Source of the DNA: Pseudevernia furfuracea
Lineage: Eukaryota; Ascomycota; Lecanoromycetes; Lecanorales; Parmeliaceae
Length of the DNA: 64,000 nt
Assembly: GCA_022315425.1 (NCBI GenBank)
Contig: JAIUPT010000008.1
Coordinates: 1 to 64,000 of the forward strand
Reading direction: 5' to 3'
In this document: positions 1 through 10,141 of the stretch, piece after piece
How the letters are laid out: the number at the start of each line of letters is the position of its first letter
How positions within the stretch are numbered: the stretch's first letter is position 1
Position numbers and translations under genes: made by a program
The notes under the pieces: generated by a model
Seen by the model: the letters and a program-made list of their open reading frames with translations, nothing else
Database searches by the model: none
Told to the model about the DNA's origin: nothing

Positions 1-96
1 CCCTAACCCTAACCCTAACCCTAACCCTAACCCTAACCCTAACCCTAACCCTAACCCTAACCCTAACCCTAACCCTAACCCTAACCCTAACCCTAA
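1..96. repeat. Telomere, 16 x CCCTAA
   Basis: Sixteen uninterrupted CCCTAA units start at base 1. This is the C-rich strand of the TTAGGG telomere used by most filamentous fungi, so base 1 is the physical (left) chromosome end and the chromosome runs inward to the right. The array stops abruptly at 96 and passes into AT-rich DNA. Confidence 0.99.
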
Positions 97-189
97 ATCT
101 TTTATTCTTCTTCTTATTTAAAATCTTATTTATTTTTATTTCTATATTTACTTTTCTATTCTCTCTTTTATACTTTCTCTTACTTTTAC

Positions 190-1045
190 TTTTACTTTTA
201 TTCTTATATTAAATTTTACTTCTCTTTTTATTTATTAATACTTATATATTTTATTAACTCTAACTCTTTTACTTTTATTCTTCTTCTTATTCTTATTCTT
301 ACTCTTATTCTTATATTATATCTTATATAATTTTTAACATCTAATAATACTTATATACTTTAACATTATATACTTCTTATTTACTTCTTCTCTTATTTTT
401 TATTTTATTTTATATATTTTAATAACTTTATAATATCTTAAATAAATTTTAATTAATTATATAAATATAACTATTTATTTATACTTTAATTAATATCTTT
501 ATAATATATATTATATAATTCTATTTTTTCTTTTTCTTTTAACTAATTATTTAAATTATATTTTTAATTCTTATTAACTCTTTTCTCTTTTATACTTTTT
601 CTTTTTCTCTTAATTAATTATTTAAATTATATTTTTAACTTTTAACTCTTATCTCTTTTATATTTTCTCTTATTCTTATAATAACTTTTATTTCTCTTAT
701 TCTCTCTCTTACTTTTATTCTTATAATAACTTTTACTTCTTCTTTTATTTATTAATACTTATATATTTTAATAACTTTACTTCTTTTACTCTTATTTTTA
801 TTCTTCTTCTTCTTTTTATTCTTCTTTTCTTATTTTTACTCTTATTCTTCTCTTTATTTAATAATACTTATATAATTTTAAATATATATACTTCTTACTT
901 ACTTCTTCTTTTACTCTCTTATTTACTTTATATAATTTAATAACTTTATAACATCTTAAACAAAAACTTTATTAATCACATAAACACTAATACTTACTTA
1001 CACTCTTAACATCTTTATATTATATATTATATAACTCTTTTTATA
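190..1045. repeat. Direct duplication in subtelomere, period ~512 bp
   Basis: The stretch from about 190 to 535 recurs from about 705 to 1045 (for example the block beginning ACTTTATAATATCTTAAA near 431 and its partner near 943). Where the two differ, the first copy commonly has T where the second keeps C, consistent with unequal RIP. Limits were judged by eye. Confidence 0.6.
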
Positions 1046-1412
1046 CTTTATTAATTTATACTCTTTTTATACTTTATTAACTTATATAATTCTATTTTTT
1101 CTTTTTTAACTAACTACTTATTTAAACTTAATTAACTATTTAAACTTTTAATCTTTAAAATATATATAATTATATTTTAATTTTAATTACTCTTACTACT
1201 ATTTATTACTTAATATATACTATTATAAACTCAACTTTAAATATAACTCTTTTTATTAATAAACTTTTAACTTTATTAAAATATAATATATTTAATTTAT
1301 AAATAACTTTTATCTTCTTTTATACTTAAACTAATATTATTATTATTATATATACTTTAAACTTTTAATTATTAATATTACTTTTAATTAATAATAAAAG
1401 TAATTAATACAC

Positions 1413-1770
1413 ACGTAGTTATGACTATATATAGTCGAACTACATATGATTAAACTATATTATATTAACGAAGTGAAATATTTAAATTAATATTATTAAT
1501 TGTTTATATATTTTAAATCTATAACTATTAATATTACTTTTCAATTAATAATTAATTAATAATATACGTAGTTAGAACTAGTTCTTTATTAATTATAACT
1601 TATATAGTCGAACTACATATAGTTAAATTAAATTATATTAATTAAATAAGATATTTAAACTAATACTTTTTTAATTCTTTATATATTCTAAACTTATAAA
1701 TATTTTAATAACTTTTTAATTAATAGTAATTAATACTATACGTAGTTATAACTAGTTATAATAAGTTTTA
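1413..1770. repeat. Three spaced copies of an ACGTAGTTA-headed unit
   Basis: ACGTAGTTA occurs at 1413, 1566 and 1740. The first two are each followed by a shared AGTCGAACTACATAT block and similar AT-rich tails. The units are about 153 and 174 bp apart, so this is a short degenerate tandem array. Origin unknown. Confidence 0.5.
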
Positions 1771-1783
1771 TCTAGTTTTAAAT

Positions 1784-1790
1784 TATTATA

Positions 1791-1834
<44 letters not shown>

Positions 1835-1945
1835 TATTACTATTATTACTATTATTACTATTATTATTACTATTATTATTTTTATTATTATTATTATTAT
1901 TGTTACTATTACTGTTATTATTACTATTACTGTCACTATCACTGC
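1784..1945. repeat. (ATT)n microsatellite
   Basis: A near-perfect run of ATT triplets with scattered ACT and GTT interruptions. Because the period is 3 it leaves long low-complexity reading frames (Asn-rich on one strand); these are not genes. It grades directly into the 12-bp array that follows. Confidence 0.95.
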
Positions 1946-2360
1946 TAAGATTAATGCTGAGATTAGTGCTGAGAATATCGCTGAGAATACTGTCTGCTGA
2001 GACCACCGCTGAGAATATCGCTGAGAACACTGCCTACTGAGACCCGCGCTGAGAATACCGCTGAGATCAATATCGCTGAGAATACTACTAAGAATATCAC
2101 TAAGATCAATATCGCTGAGATCAATGCTAAGATCAATGCTGAGATCAATGCTAAGATTAATGCTAAGATCAATGCTAAGATCAATGCGAAGATCAATGCT
2201 GAGATCAATGCTAAGATCAATATCGAGATCAATGCTGAGATTAATACTAAGACCAATGTCGAGATCAATGCTGAGATCAATACTAAGACCAGTGCTGAGA
2301 TCACTGTCATTAAGTGTCGCATTGAGTGTCGCATTGAGTGTCATATTGAGTGTCGCATTA
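1946..2360. repeat. 12-bp minisatellite array
   Basis: Degenerate tandem copies of a 12-bp unit of the form GATCAATGCTGA, with variants such as GAATATCGCTGA, run to about 2305. A second 12-bp unit, GTGTCGCATTGA, follows about four times to 2360. Unit length is a multiple of 3, so open frames exist on both strands by arithmetic alone. Confidence 0.9.
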
Positions 2361-2422
2361 TTCTAATCACTATTTTTGTCAGCGATGCTCTTAGCATCAT
2401 TATTCTAATTAAGAATACTTCT

Positions 2423-2598
2423 CAGCGACGAAGACTGCATACAAATCTTTATAATGAACGTCGCTAACGATCATTGCCCTGAGAGACTTTGCACTGTAAA
2501 ATCTGTCGCTAACGATCGATTCGAAAAACGTTGTTCCATCAATAAAAAATTTATTCGAATAGATTTTGCAGTGCAAAGCCCGAGAATACTAGAGTTAA
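2423..2598. repeat. Hairpin-containing repeat, copy 1
   Basis: About 176 bp starting CAGCGACGAAGACTG, repeated at 2822-2996. It contains an imperfect inverted repeat: arms at 2485-2502 and 2563-2580 (GACTTTGCACTGTAAAAT type) around a ~60-bp centre. The motif GTCGCTAACGATC also occurs twice inside. No coding potential. Confidence 0.75.
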
Positions 2599-2821
2599 TG
2601 TTCAATCGACGATCTCAAAGTAGATGTTTGAATGCTTAGGTGTAAGAAGTTCTAAATAGAATTAGACACATCAAGAAAATTCAGACTCAGCCTTATCGAG
2701 GGCTTGACGCTTCGTCGCACGCTTTTCTCATTAAATAATCGTGTCGATCAAAAATATTCTAAAGTCTTTTCAGACTGCATAAAGAGGCGACGATGACTTC
2801 GATTATGTCTTAAAATAGCTC

Positions 2822-2996
2822 AGCGACGAAGACTGTATACAAATCTTTATGATGGACGTCGCTGGCGATTATTGTTAAGGTAGACTTTGTCTAACAAAAT
2901 CTGTCGCTAGCGGTCGATCCGAAAAACGTTGTTTCACCAATGAAACATTTATTCGAATGAATTTTGTCAGGCAAAGTCCGAGAATACTAGGGTTAG
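2822..2996. repeat. Hairpin-containing repeat, copy 2
   Basis: Second copy of the 2423-2598 repeat in the same orientation, about 80% identical by eye. The inverted arms lie at 2883-2900 and 2961-2978. Both arms changed relative to copy 1 (CACTG became TCTAA/CAGG) while pairing is largely kept. Confidence 0.75.
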
Positions 2997-3236
2997 ATAA
3001 TTAATTTTGATGATTTCTTTTTGATTCGCTAATCTTATAAATATTTTAATTATTCTTTATTCTCTTACTATTCACGAGATCGTTTTTTATCTTAAAAACG
3101 ATTTATTTATATAATAGACTAACTCAGAGATACGATATCTTCTTAATATTAAGTTCTTGATAAAGCTTCTATTAATTAACTTCTTTAAATTCGATTACTA
3201 TCACAAATAAAGTGAGAGTGATCTAGTTATAATATC

Positions 3237-3438
3237 AAAATTAATATAGAGTTATGTTATATAGATGTTTTAAATAAGATAACTAGATATAAAATAACTA
3301 TGTACTGAGAGAGAGAGTTATATATGTATAACTGAGTAAATCTATTAAGACACGCTAAGTCTAAAAGGAATAGTGTGTCAACAAAGAAATGCAAACACAG
3401 ATAGATATTATCAAGAAATACGAAGTACGCTCGTAACA
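3237..3438 (-). repeat. Dispersed repeat A, RIP-decayed copy
   Basis: Read on the minus strand this begins TGTTACGAGCGTAC and aligns along its length with the copy at 11854-12044, including the GACTTAGCGTGTCTT core. Almost all differences are C-to-T or G-to-A, making this the most RIP-mutated copy. No target duplication could be seen. Confidence 0.75.
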
Positions 3439-3580
3439 TATATTGCTTTAAGCGACAATAATTAAATAAATAATATTCTTAACTTGAAGTGATTCGAGAG
3501 ATATGTTAATATTGAGTTTTTTTATATATAATTTTAACTAATTTTAATTAATTTCTTTAGATGATTTAAGTTATAAATAT

Positions 3581-3834
3581 TGTCAGAGAACGAGGCTGAA
3601 ACTAGGGCTATCACTTGATATACTTGATCTGATAGAATTAGATCTATTTACAAGACGAAAGACAAGAAAGAAAAGTGAGAAGTGAGCGCTCAGCGCCTCT
3701 ATATGTGATCAGACGAAATCAACATGACTATCGCATAAAGCGTCGCTTAGTAGAAACTCAATTGTTATTAATCACGAACTAGAATCAAGGGTTCAAGCAC
3801 TGCTTGATCTATAAACTAACTTTATTTCGTGACA
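3581..3834 (-). repeat. 3' LTR (more heavily mutated)
   Basis: Same length as the LTR at 9888-10141. About 26 differences by eye, all transitions; in about 24 of them this copy carries the A or T. A purine-rich stretch (about 3836-3852 read on the minus strand) next to it fits a polypurine tract. Confidence 0.93.
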
Positions 3835-4149
3835 GTAGCTTCTCTCTCAAAGACTAAGCTTCTATGAAGCAGTTAGAATAAGACAGACGAGACGAGATAA
3901 AAACTTGACGAGCTCGGGAAGCGAGATTACGTAGTCACAGCTAAGCTATTATACGATAGTCGAACTAAATTAGACGAGAGATCGAAACGAAGACACGAAA
4001 GACGAGACACGAAGGGCTATACGAGGCTAGACTAAGATGACGAGAACTAGACGAGGGCGACGGTTGTTGTTATTTAACATAGATTTGATACGAATCGAGA
4101 CAAGACTAAGAATCTTTACATTGACAATTCGAAATGATGCATGAAATAA

Positions 4150-4300
4150 CGTGAGAACCGAGGGCGACAGGGTACGCGGTATGATATTCGTCGATGACTT
4201 GTTGACAGTTATTAAGATAATTGAATGATTCTCAGGTAGGGTTATCGGACTCCCAGTTGACATAGTACTTTAATAAGGGTGACTGAAAACGGCGATCGAG
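4150..4300 (-). pseudogene. Chromodomain remnant of the retrotransposon
   Basis: Minus-strand translation gives YYVNWESDNPT, a stop, then ESFNYLNNCQQVIDEYH. This is the aromatic-rich second half of a chromodomain, whose family form has W-E-P after the threonine. The stop is TGA at 4232-4234 where the conserved Trp (TGG) should be, a G-to-A change. The domain normally binds methylated histone tails and steers integration into heterochromatin. Confidence 0.8.
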
Positions 4301-4799
4301 CTTGAAATTAATGATACTGTTGACATATTATGCTCGTTTCTCTTCTTCGATGACGACGAGTTCTCGAGACTCTAATATCTGTTTAGATAAGAAATCTTGA
4401 ACGATATACTAAAGTAGACTGACGTGAAAGATAAAATAAACTTTCATGAACTCGAGAAGACTAAGCTCGATAATCAGAGAATTAACGAATACTCGTTTGA
4501 CTGAGTAAGATCTCACATTGCGATTATCGAGCTTCACAACTGAGCGAGCGATGTTTAGATTCTTAACGTTAAGTCACATTATATCTCTTACAAGATAACG
4601 AGAACAAGGACGACGTCGTTCATTAACAGAGAATTCGTAGATGACTTAAGCAATTAACATCTCGTCTCGAAGGTAATCGATAATCTCTTTCATCTTCTTG
4701 ATAAACTCGTTAATGTTGATCAATTTGACACGAACTTAAGCAGTGAGATTAGAAGATAAGAATTCGAGAGGTTCAAAGTCTAGGCGAGGGTTCTGTTTA

Positions 4800-5700
4800 G
4801 AATTAATCAGAAAGAATAAGACTAGAGTAGTCGCGAAGGAAACGTTGTTTGTAGCGAACTCGATACTCGAAGTTCATTTTGTTCAATTATCTTGTATGTA
4901 ATTGACAAAGACACGAAGATAGTATTTCATGACGTCATTGACTCGCTCGATCTGATTATCGATCTGAAGATAATAGACTGTGAATAACTTGACATCGATC
5001 TTTAGATTCTTATATAAGAGATTCCAGACGTTAGAAGTGAACTGCGTGCCTCTATCAGACACAAAGACTTCGGGTATTTCGTGAAGTTTTCACACGTTGA
5101 TATAAAATGCATTTGCGACTTTCTCTACCTTCATAATAGTGATAAGAACGAGATGTCTCATCTTAGTGAGACGATCAACGAAGACTAGAATATAACGATA
5201 AGTTATTCTCATGAAGGTGCTAGAGGGCAATGAATCGACATAGTTCATAGATACATCGCGTCATCGGCGCTCGAGGATGAGTAATAATCGAAGCCATTCT
5301 TGTTGCTTCTGTCTGAAGGGCTTGGCTCGGATACAGACGTGACAATTTCTGACGAAACGCTGGATATACTGATACAAATTAGGTCATCAATAAGCGCGGC
5401 TTATCAATTCGTAGTAGTTGGTTTTATTAGAGTGTTCTTCGAGAACGCTGTCATGAACTAACTAAATGATTCGAAGACGGAGTCGATTCGAATTTGAAAC
5501 GTACTTTCTTTCTCGAAAGTATAAGGCTTGATCTCGTTTCTCGCATTCGACTAAAGGAATTCGATTGTGGTGACGCGCTCTCGTACGGAGCATCTCGAGA
5601 ACTTGAGATATGAACTAATCGCTGACTTGAGCTTGGTCCCACAGAGTCTGCGTGGGGGTATCTAAAGGGTCTTTCTCAGAGTCGAATGAGGCTTGATCTA
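4800..5700 (-). pseudogene. Integrase remnant of the retrotransposon
   Basis: Near 5060-4930 the minus strand reads VSDRGTQFTS, keeping the second catalytic Asp context, then YYLQIDNQIERVN. That stretch is the highly conserved His-Pro-Gln-Thr-Asp-Gly-Gln segment with His to Tyr, Pro to Leu, Thr to Ile and Gly to Asn, each explained by RIP-type transitions. The zinc-binding N-terminal part lies toward 5700. Several stops interrupt the frame. Confidence 0.8.
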
Positions 5701-6010
5701 ATTGAGGTTCAGCTTCTTGAACTTCTAATATCATATTCATGAGAACGAGAGTAATTGATTTCTGAGGCGAGACAGAGCTGAGAAGAAGTTGAATTCGATC
5801 TAGATAAACGACTCGACATTAAAGATTTACAATCTTCGAGTCTAGAATATGAGTTTTTAACACGATTTGATGCTGATATTGATGACGAGGGTCTGATGTA
5901 TTTCCCTCTTTTGGGAGATCTTCTGAGCGACGCGTGAGTGCATTAGACTTATCGCCTGCTTTGTCAGAGCGATAGATTATTCGATAGTCAAATCTGAATA
6001 GAAATTCGCT

Positions 6011-6289
6011 TCAACGAGCTTGGCGACGATTCAATTGCTTGATGAATATGAAGTATTCGAGATTCTTGTAATCGATGATTACTTTGATAGATAGGGTGAA
6101 ACTCTCAAGCTCGGGTCGCCATTCTTCGAAGGCGCGGATAATGATCATGAGTTCTTTATTATAGATTTCGTAGTTGTATTTAGCTGAATTATGCTTCTTG
6201 AAGAAATACGCGATAGAGTGCAATTCGCTCTGCTCGTCGTACTGAGAGAGGATTTCTTCTAACACGAAGTCAGAAGCGTCGATTTTCAT
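6011..6289 (-). pseudogene. RNase H domain remnant
   Basis: 92-codon open stretch: KIDASDFVLEEILSQYD, then IAYFFKKHNSAKYNYEIYN and KNLEYFIF, ending LNRRQAR. These are the diagnostic blocks of the Ty3/gypsy RNase H module, which removes RNA from the RNA:DNA hybrid. It sits directly after the reverse transcriptase in the expected order but is separated from it by stops. Confidence 0.88.
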
Positions 6290-6517
6290 AACAATCTCGC
6301 GATTAGAATCATAGTGACGCAGAATAATATCGAAGGTGAAAGCTTTCTTTAACGTTTCGAAAGCGACTTGATATTCAGCATTTCACACGAAGAAAACGTT
6401 CTTACGTGTGAGTCGAGTTAAGGGACTAACTAATCTACTGTAGTCGTAGATGAATCTTCTATAGAAATTCGCGAATTCTAAGAAACTCTGAACATTCTTA
6501 ACATTGATCAATAATGA

Positions 6518-8149
6518 TTATTGAACGATGATCTCGATCTTGACGAGGTTTATCTTGATGCCTTCGATGATGATTATCAGGCTCAAGTAAGGAACTCGAT
6601 TGACGTGGAATTCACATTTGGTGATATCGACTTGAAGTTCGGCTTTTCTTAGCTTCTGAAGAATGCGTTTGATATGGATTTCGTGCTCGGCTTCGATTTC
6701 GCTATAGATAAGAATGTTATCTAGGTAGGCGGTATAGAAGTCATTAAGAAACTCTTTTAGAGTATCGTTGATGTAGTGTTGAAACGAGACGAGTTCATTA
6801 TATAGATCGAAGAGCATAACAAGATACTTAAAGAGTTCAAAACGAGTGCGAAAAGCAGTAAGTGATTCATCGCCTTCGCGAATCCTGAGACGATTAAATG
6901 CTGATATAATATTCAGCTTGATAAAACACTTGACACGACTAAGGCGATTTAAGATTTCTGAAATGAGGGGCAAGGGGTAACGATTCTTGATCGTTATGAT
7001 ATTAAGACCTCGATAGTTAACACAAAAACGAAGACCTCTCTTAGATTTCTTGACGAATAGAACAGGGGACGCGACTTGGAAACGACTGACTCTGATAAAG
7101 TTCTTGATAAGATTCTTATTAAGATATCTGCGAAGTTCTTGCATCTCATTGCGACTCATATCGTATAGTGTGAAGCTCGAAGAAAGAGACTCTTCTTTAA
7201 GATTAATGACGTGATCATAGACGCGATGCTCGGGTAAGGTGTCGATCTCTTTCTTAGAGAACACATTCAGATAGTCGTGATACTGCTTGAGAAGCTTGAT
7301 GACGGGGTCAACGTTTTTACGTTCGCGGTAGAGTTCTAATTCTTCTTGAGTGGTGAACGTGACTAGGTGAAGTTCTTTCTCCATTTGAAATAGGGCTCGC
7401 TGTCGATTCTTCTCTTGAGAACACAGCTTGGGATTGATGACTGAGGGTTTGAGACTTGGCATGGGTGCTGGGTATGGGATTTCTTCTGAAGAATGAATTC
7501 CTAGGGCACGATCGATTTCCTGAAGGGTAACACTAAAGATCTCAGCGTCCTTTTGACGTCCTAGACGATCATAGATATGAGCTGTCACTTCGCAGACATC
7601 TAAGTGAATCGGGATATTCTGAGCTTGTCGAGCTCGTCTCTCTTTAGACGATCGAAAGAACGATGAGCTTCGATACTTGATCTTGGGCGAATAGCCTTTG
7701 CGTAAGGCCTGGGAAATTCGGCTAGGGGTATCTTTTTCAGGGTCTCGGCCAGAAGCTAGACTTGGTTCGAGAAGGTTGACTAAAGATAACTTGGAACGCA
7801 GATGCTGAGGTTGCTCTTCTTGAGCCTGGGGGACTAACGAATCTTCAATTCGTAACTGGGGCGAGGGTTTCGGCGAATCTTCTATTCGGCTGAGGGGTAC
7901 TGAGTGTTTCTTATAAATCGAGGGCTGGGGTTGCTCCTTGTGAGCGGGGACTGTTAACGAGTTCTTGCTAACTCGCAGAAAGGCTTGTGACTGAGCTAGG
8001 TTTTGAGTCTGGAACTGGGATTCTTGGTCTTGGAGTTCCCAAACTCGCTGAGATTCTTCGAGAGATAGGAATTCTTCTTTCTCACGGGTGACGGCGGTGA
8101 TCTTCACAGGAGAAGGGCAGCAATGACTAAGACAAAAGGGCGAGAACAT
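6518..8149 (-). pseudogene. Reverse transcriptase (pol) with mutated active site
   Basis: 543 open codons. The RT domain is in the C-terminal half: FCVNYRGLN, the substrate-binding NRYPLPLI block, KLNIISAFNRLRI, and AYLDNILIY. Two of the three catalytic aspartates are changed to Asn: the first in KLNII (family form K-L-D) and the second of the YLDD box, here YLDN at 6716-6727. Both changes are G-to-A on the coding strand. The upstream ~250 residues are Gln/Ser/Glu-rich linker between protease and RT. Confidence 0.93.
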
Positions 8150-8338
8150 GATTAAGATGTTGAAGTCGAAGTTGGCGTCGACGACATGACGGCGGAGTCA
8201 CGGGTGCTCTAGAACTATGGGATAATGCTTTAAGTCAGTGACGAAAAGAAACAGTCTCTCGATGTGATTATCGATTGTTATTGTCGTTTTCATCACGTGA
8301 GTGATGTTATCTGTAAGTGTAGATTGTTCGTCAAATTC

Positions 8339-8617
8339 TTAAAGACGGCGAGAATATTTCAACTGATGCTGAGGAAAATTATGTTGTTGCGCGAAGATTT
8401 TATCAATAAATACATAAGCGAAGACATCACAATCGATCAAGATAAGAGCTGATATTCTAAATTGAGCTTGACGTAAGATATAAGAGACGATCATATGACT
8501 ATCTCTAAAGATAGAGTCGAACTCGAACAGCTTCAATGCTGACTTGACTGAGAATTTTCTAAAGAATTGTAACGATAATGAAAAGGACGAAAGAAGAAGA
8601 CAAGAAGAGATTAACAA
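8339..8617 (-). pseudogene. Aspartic protease remnant
   Basis: The minus-strand stretch ALILIDCDVFAYVFIDK followed by FAQQHNFPQHQL resembles the retropepsin region of fungal gypsy elements, in which the Asp box is followed by an A-F-I/V-D-x-x-F-A-Q-Q-H segment. The Asp-Ser/Thr-Gly triad is no longer intact. It lies between Gag and the reverse transcriptase, as expected. Confidence 0.65.
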
Positions 8618-8699
8618 AGAGAATAGAGATCCCTGAGCGCGACTTTACATAGAAACTAAACGTTTTTCGACGACAATAAGACACCTTCGTCGCTGAAGT

Positions 8700-9831
8700 T
8701 GTCGTCTAATCTCATTAGACGAAGAGTTGACTTGCTCTTATTAGGGCAATCTTGAGCGTTTTTGTCGAGGTGTTGAAGTTTATAATAATAGCAAAGCTTT
8801 CACTTGTTGTAGATCTCTCGAACTTCAGACGTCTAGAGTTTCTGACCTTTGACAGTGATCATGACGAAACTGAGATCCATAGAATCCCCTGCGACGATGA
8901 GTACGGCTGATATCGCAGCTATCGAAACAACAGGCACGGCTCTCTGTTCGAGAGAGTTGCTGTTTGAGATCTTAGACTTGAATGTTGACGTGGGAGTGAC
9001 AGGGGTCTGGCGAGGCATACGGTGCTTCAATTGGCGAAGCTCGTTGTCGAAATCTGAATAGGCTTGGATCCATTCATCAAAGGTGGATGACTTCTCATTG
9101 AGACGGGTTCGCCAAGAGAAGGCGGCGCGTTGAGTGTCGTAATTAACGTTACGTTGCAAAGCGTCAATCAAGAAAGTCTCTTTTATTTGAAATCGCTCTT
9201 TCTTCTATAGAAAGAGATTATAGTACTCATCGAAGAAGAGCTTCTCTTATCGAAGCTTGTCACGAAGGTAGATGCGAGCGTTCTCGGCTTCGAATTGATC
9301 GTCACAGCATTTGCGTAGCTTGACGCGATAGTCTTTGAAACTAACGAGAATACAGAGTTCATCGAATCGATATTTGCCCATGAGGATTTGAGCTTTCTTC
9401 CTCATGGCGAGTCGGTTTTCGACGTAGACGATCTTCTTCTAATCGATAGAATATCGATCGTGATTGACATACATCTTATGAATAAGACTTTGTTTTCATA
9501 TATTCAATTTATTCACGTCATTATTATACTCAGAAATATCAAAAAGTTTCTCGAATTTGAAGATTGCGGGAGCGGCTGAAGAAGGGGGAAGAACAACAGG
9601 AGACGATTAATTGATTTACATTGATTGAAACAATGTAGATAATGCTTGTATAGTCTGTGAATCAAGCATCGAAGCGATAGGTGATGTCGCTTCGAACGAG
9701 ACAGGGATATCGATGAAGACGTCGTCAACGCGTCGTTACAAGGCGTCGATTTGATTAAGAATCTCTTGGGGATTGTTAGTCACTTGTTGAATAAAGTGCT
9801 GGATTCGCTGCTGATCTTCAGCGTCGATCAT
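8700..9831 (-). pseudogene. Gag remnant with broken zinc knuckle
   Basis: A start near 9831 reads MIDAEDQQRIQHFIQQV. Further along, 9171-8833 keeps WRTRLNEKSSTFDEWIQAYSD followed by an acidic segment with RQLKHRMPRQTP, typical of fungal gypsy Gag. Near 8800-8750 a C-X2-Y-X4-H-X6-C stretch is a CCHC zinc knuckle whose second Cys has become Tyr. Several in-frame stops separate the pieces. Confidence 0.8.
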
Positions 9832-9887
9832 AGTGTCGAGGCTCGAGTTAGCACGTGAGAGTGTTATGAATAGTAGATCTTTCGTAA

Positions 9888-10141
9888 TGTCAGGAAACGA
9901 GGCTGGAACTAGGGCTACCACTTGATATACTTGGTCTGATAGGATCAGGTCTATTTACAAGACGAAAGACAAGAAAGGAAAGTGAGAAGTGGGCGCTCAG
10001 CGCCCCTATATGTGATCAGACGAAACCAACATGGCTATCGCATAAAGCGTCGCTTAGTAGAAACTCAATTGTTATTGATCACGGACTAGAATCAAGGGTC
10101 CAAGCACTGCTTGATCTATGGGCTGACTTCACCCCGTAACA
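9888..10141 (-). repeat. 5' LTR (less mutated)
   Basis: On the element strand it begins TGTTACGGGGTGAAG and ends CTGACA. It is followed outward by AATAC, the right target duplication. It keeps C/G at most sites where the other LTR has T/A. Confidence 0.93.

Larger units (their letters stand above)
97..1783. other. AT-rich subtelomeric DNA, no genes
   Basis: The + strand is almost only T, A and some C (runs such as CTTATTCTT), with very few G before about 1400. No open frame of note exists. The composition fits heavy C-to-T decay of older repeats. Internal duplications are listed separately. Confidence 0.85.
3581..10141 (-). mobile_element. Full-length chromodomain Ty3/gypsy retrotransposon, inactivated by RIP
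   Basis: Paired 254-bp LTRs (3581-3834 and 9888-10141) begin TG and end CA on the element strand. They are flanked by AATAT and AATAC, a 5-bp target duplication differing by one C-to-T change. Reading the minus strand from 10141 the order is LTR, Gag with zinc knuckle, aspartic protease, reverse transcriptase, RNase H, integrase, chromodomain, LTR. That order defines the chromovirus branch of Metaviridae-like elements of fungi. All parts carry stops and catalytic-residue losses explained by C-to-T/G-to-A transitions, so the element is dead. Total length 6561 bp is normal for an autonomous copy. Confidence 0.95.

Noticed and set aside
1752..2366. Long frames on both strands encoding Asn-, Ile/Asp- and Met-Leu-Arg-Ser-type repeats
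   Set aside because: They arise from ATT and 12-bp tandem repeats whose period is a multiple of three; no start context or domain.
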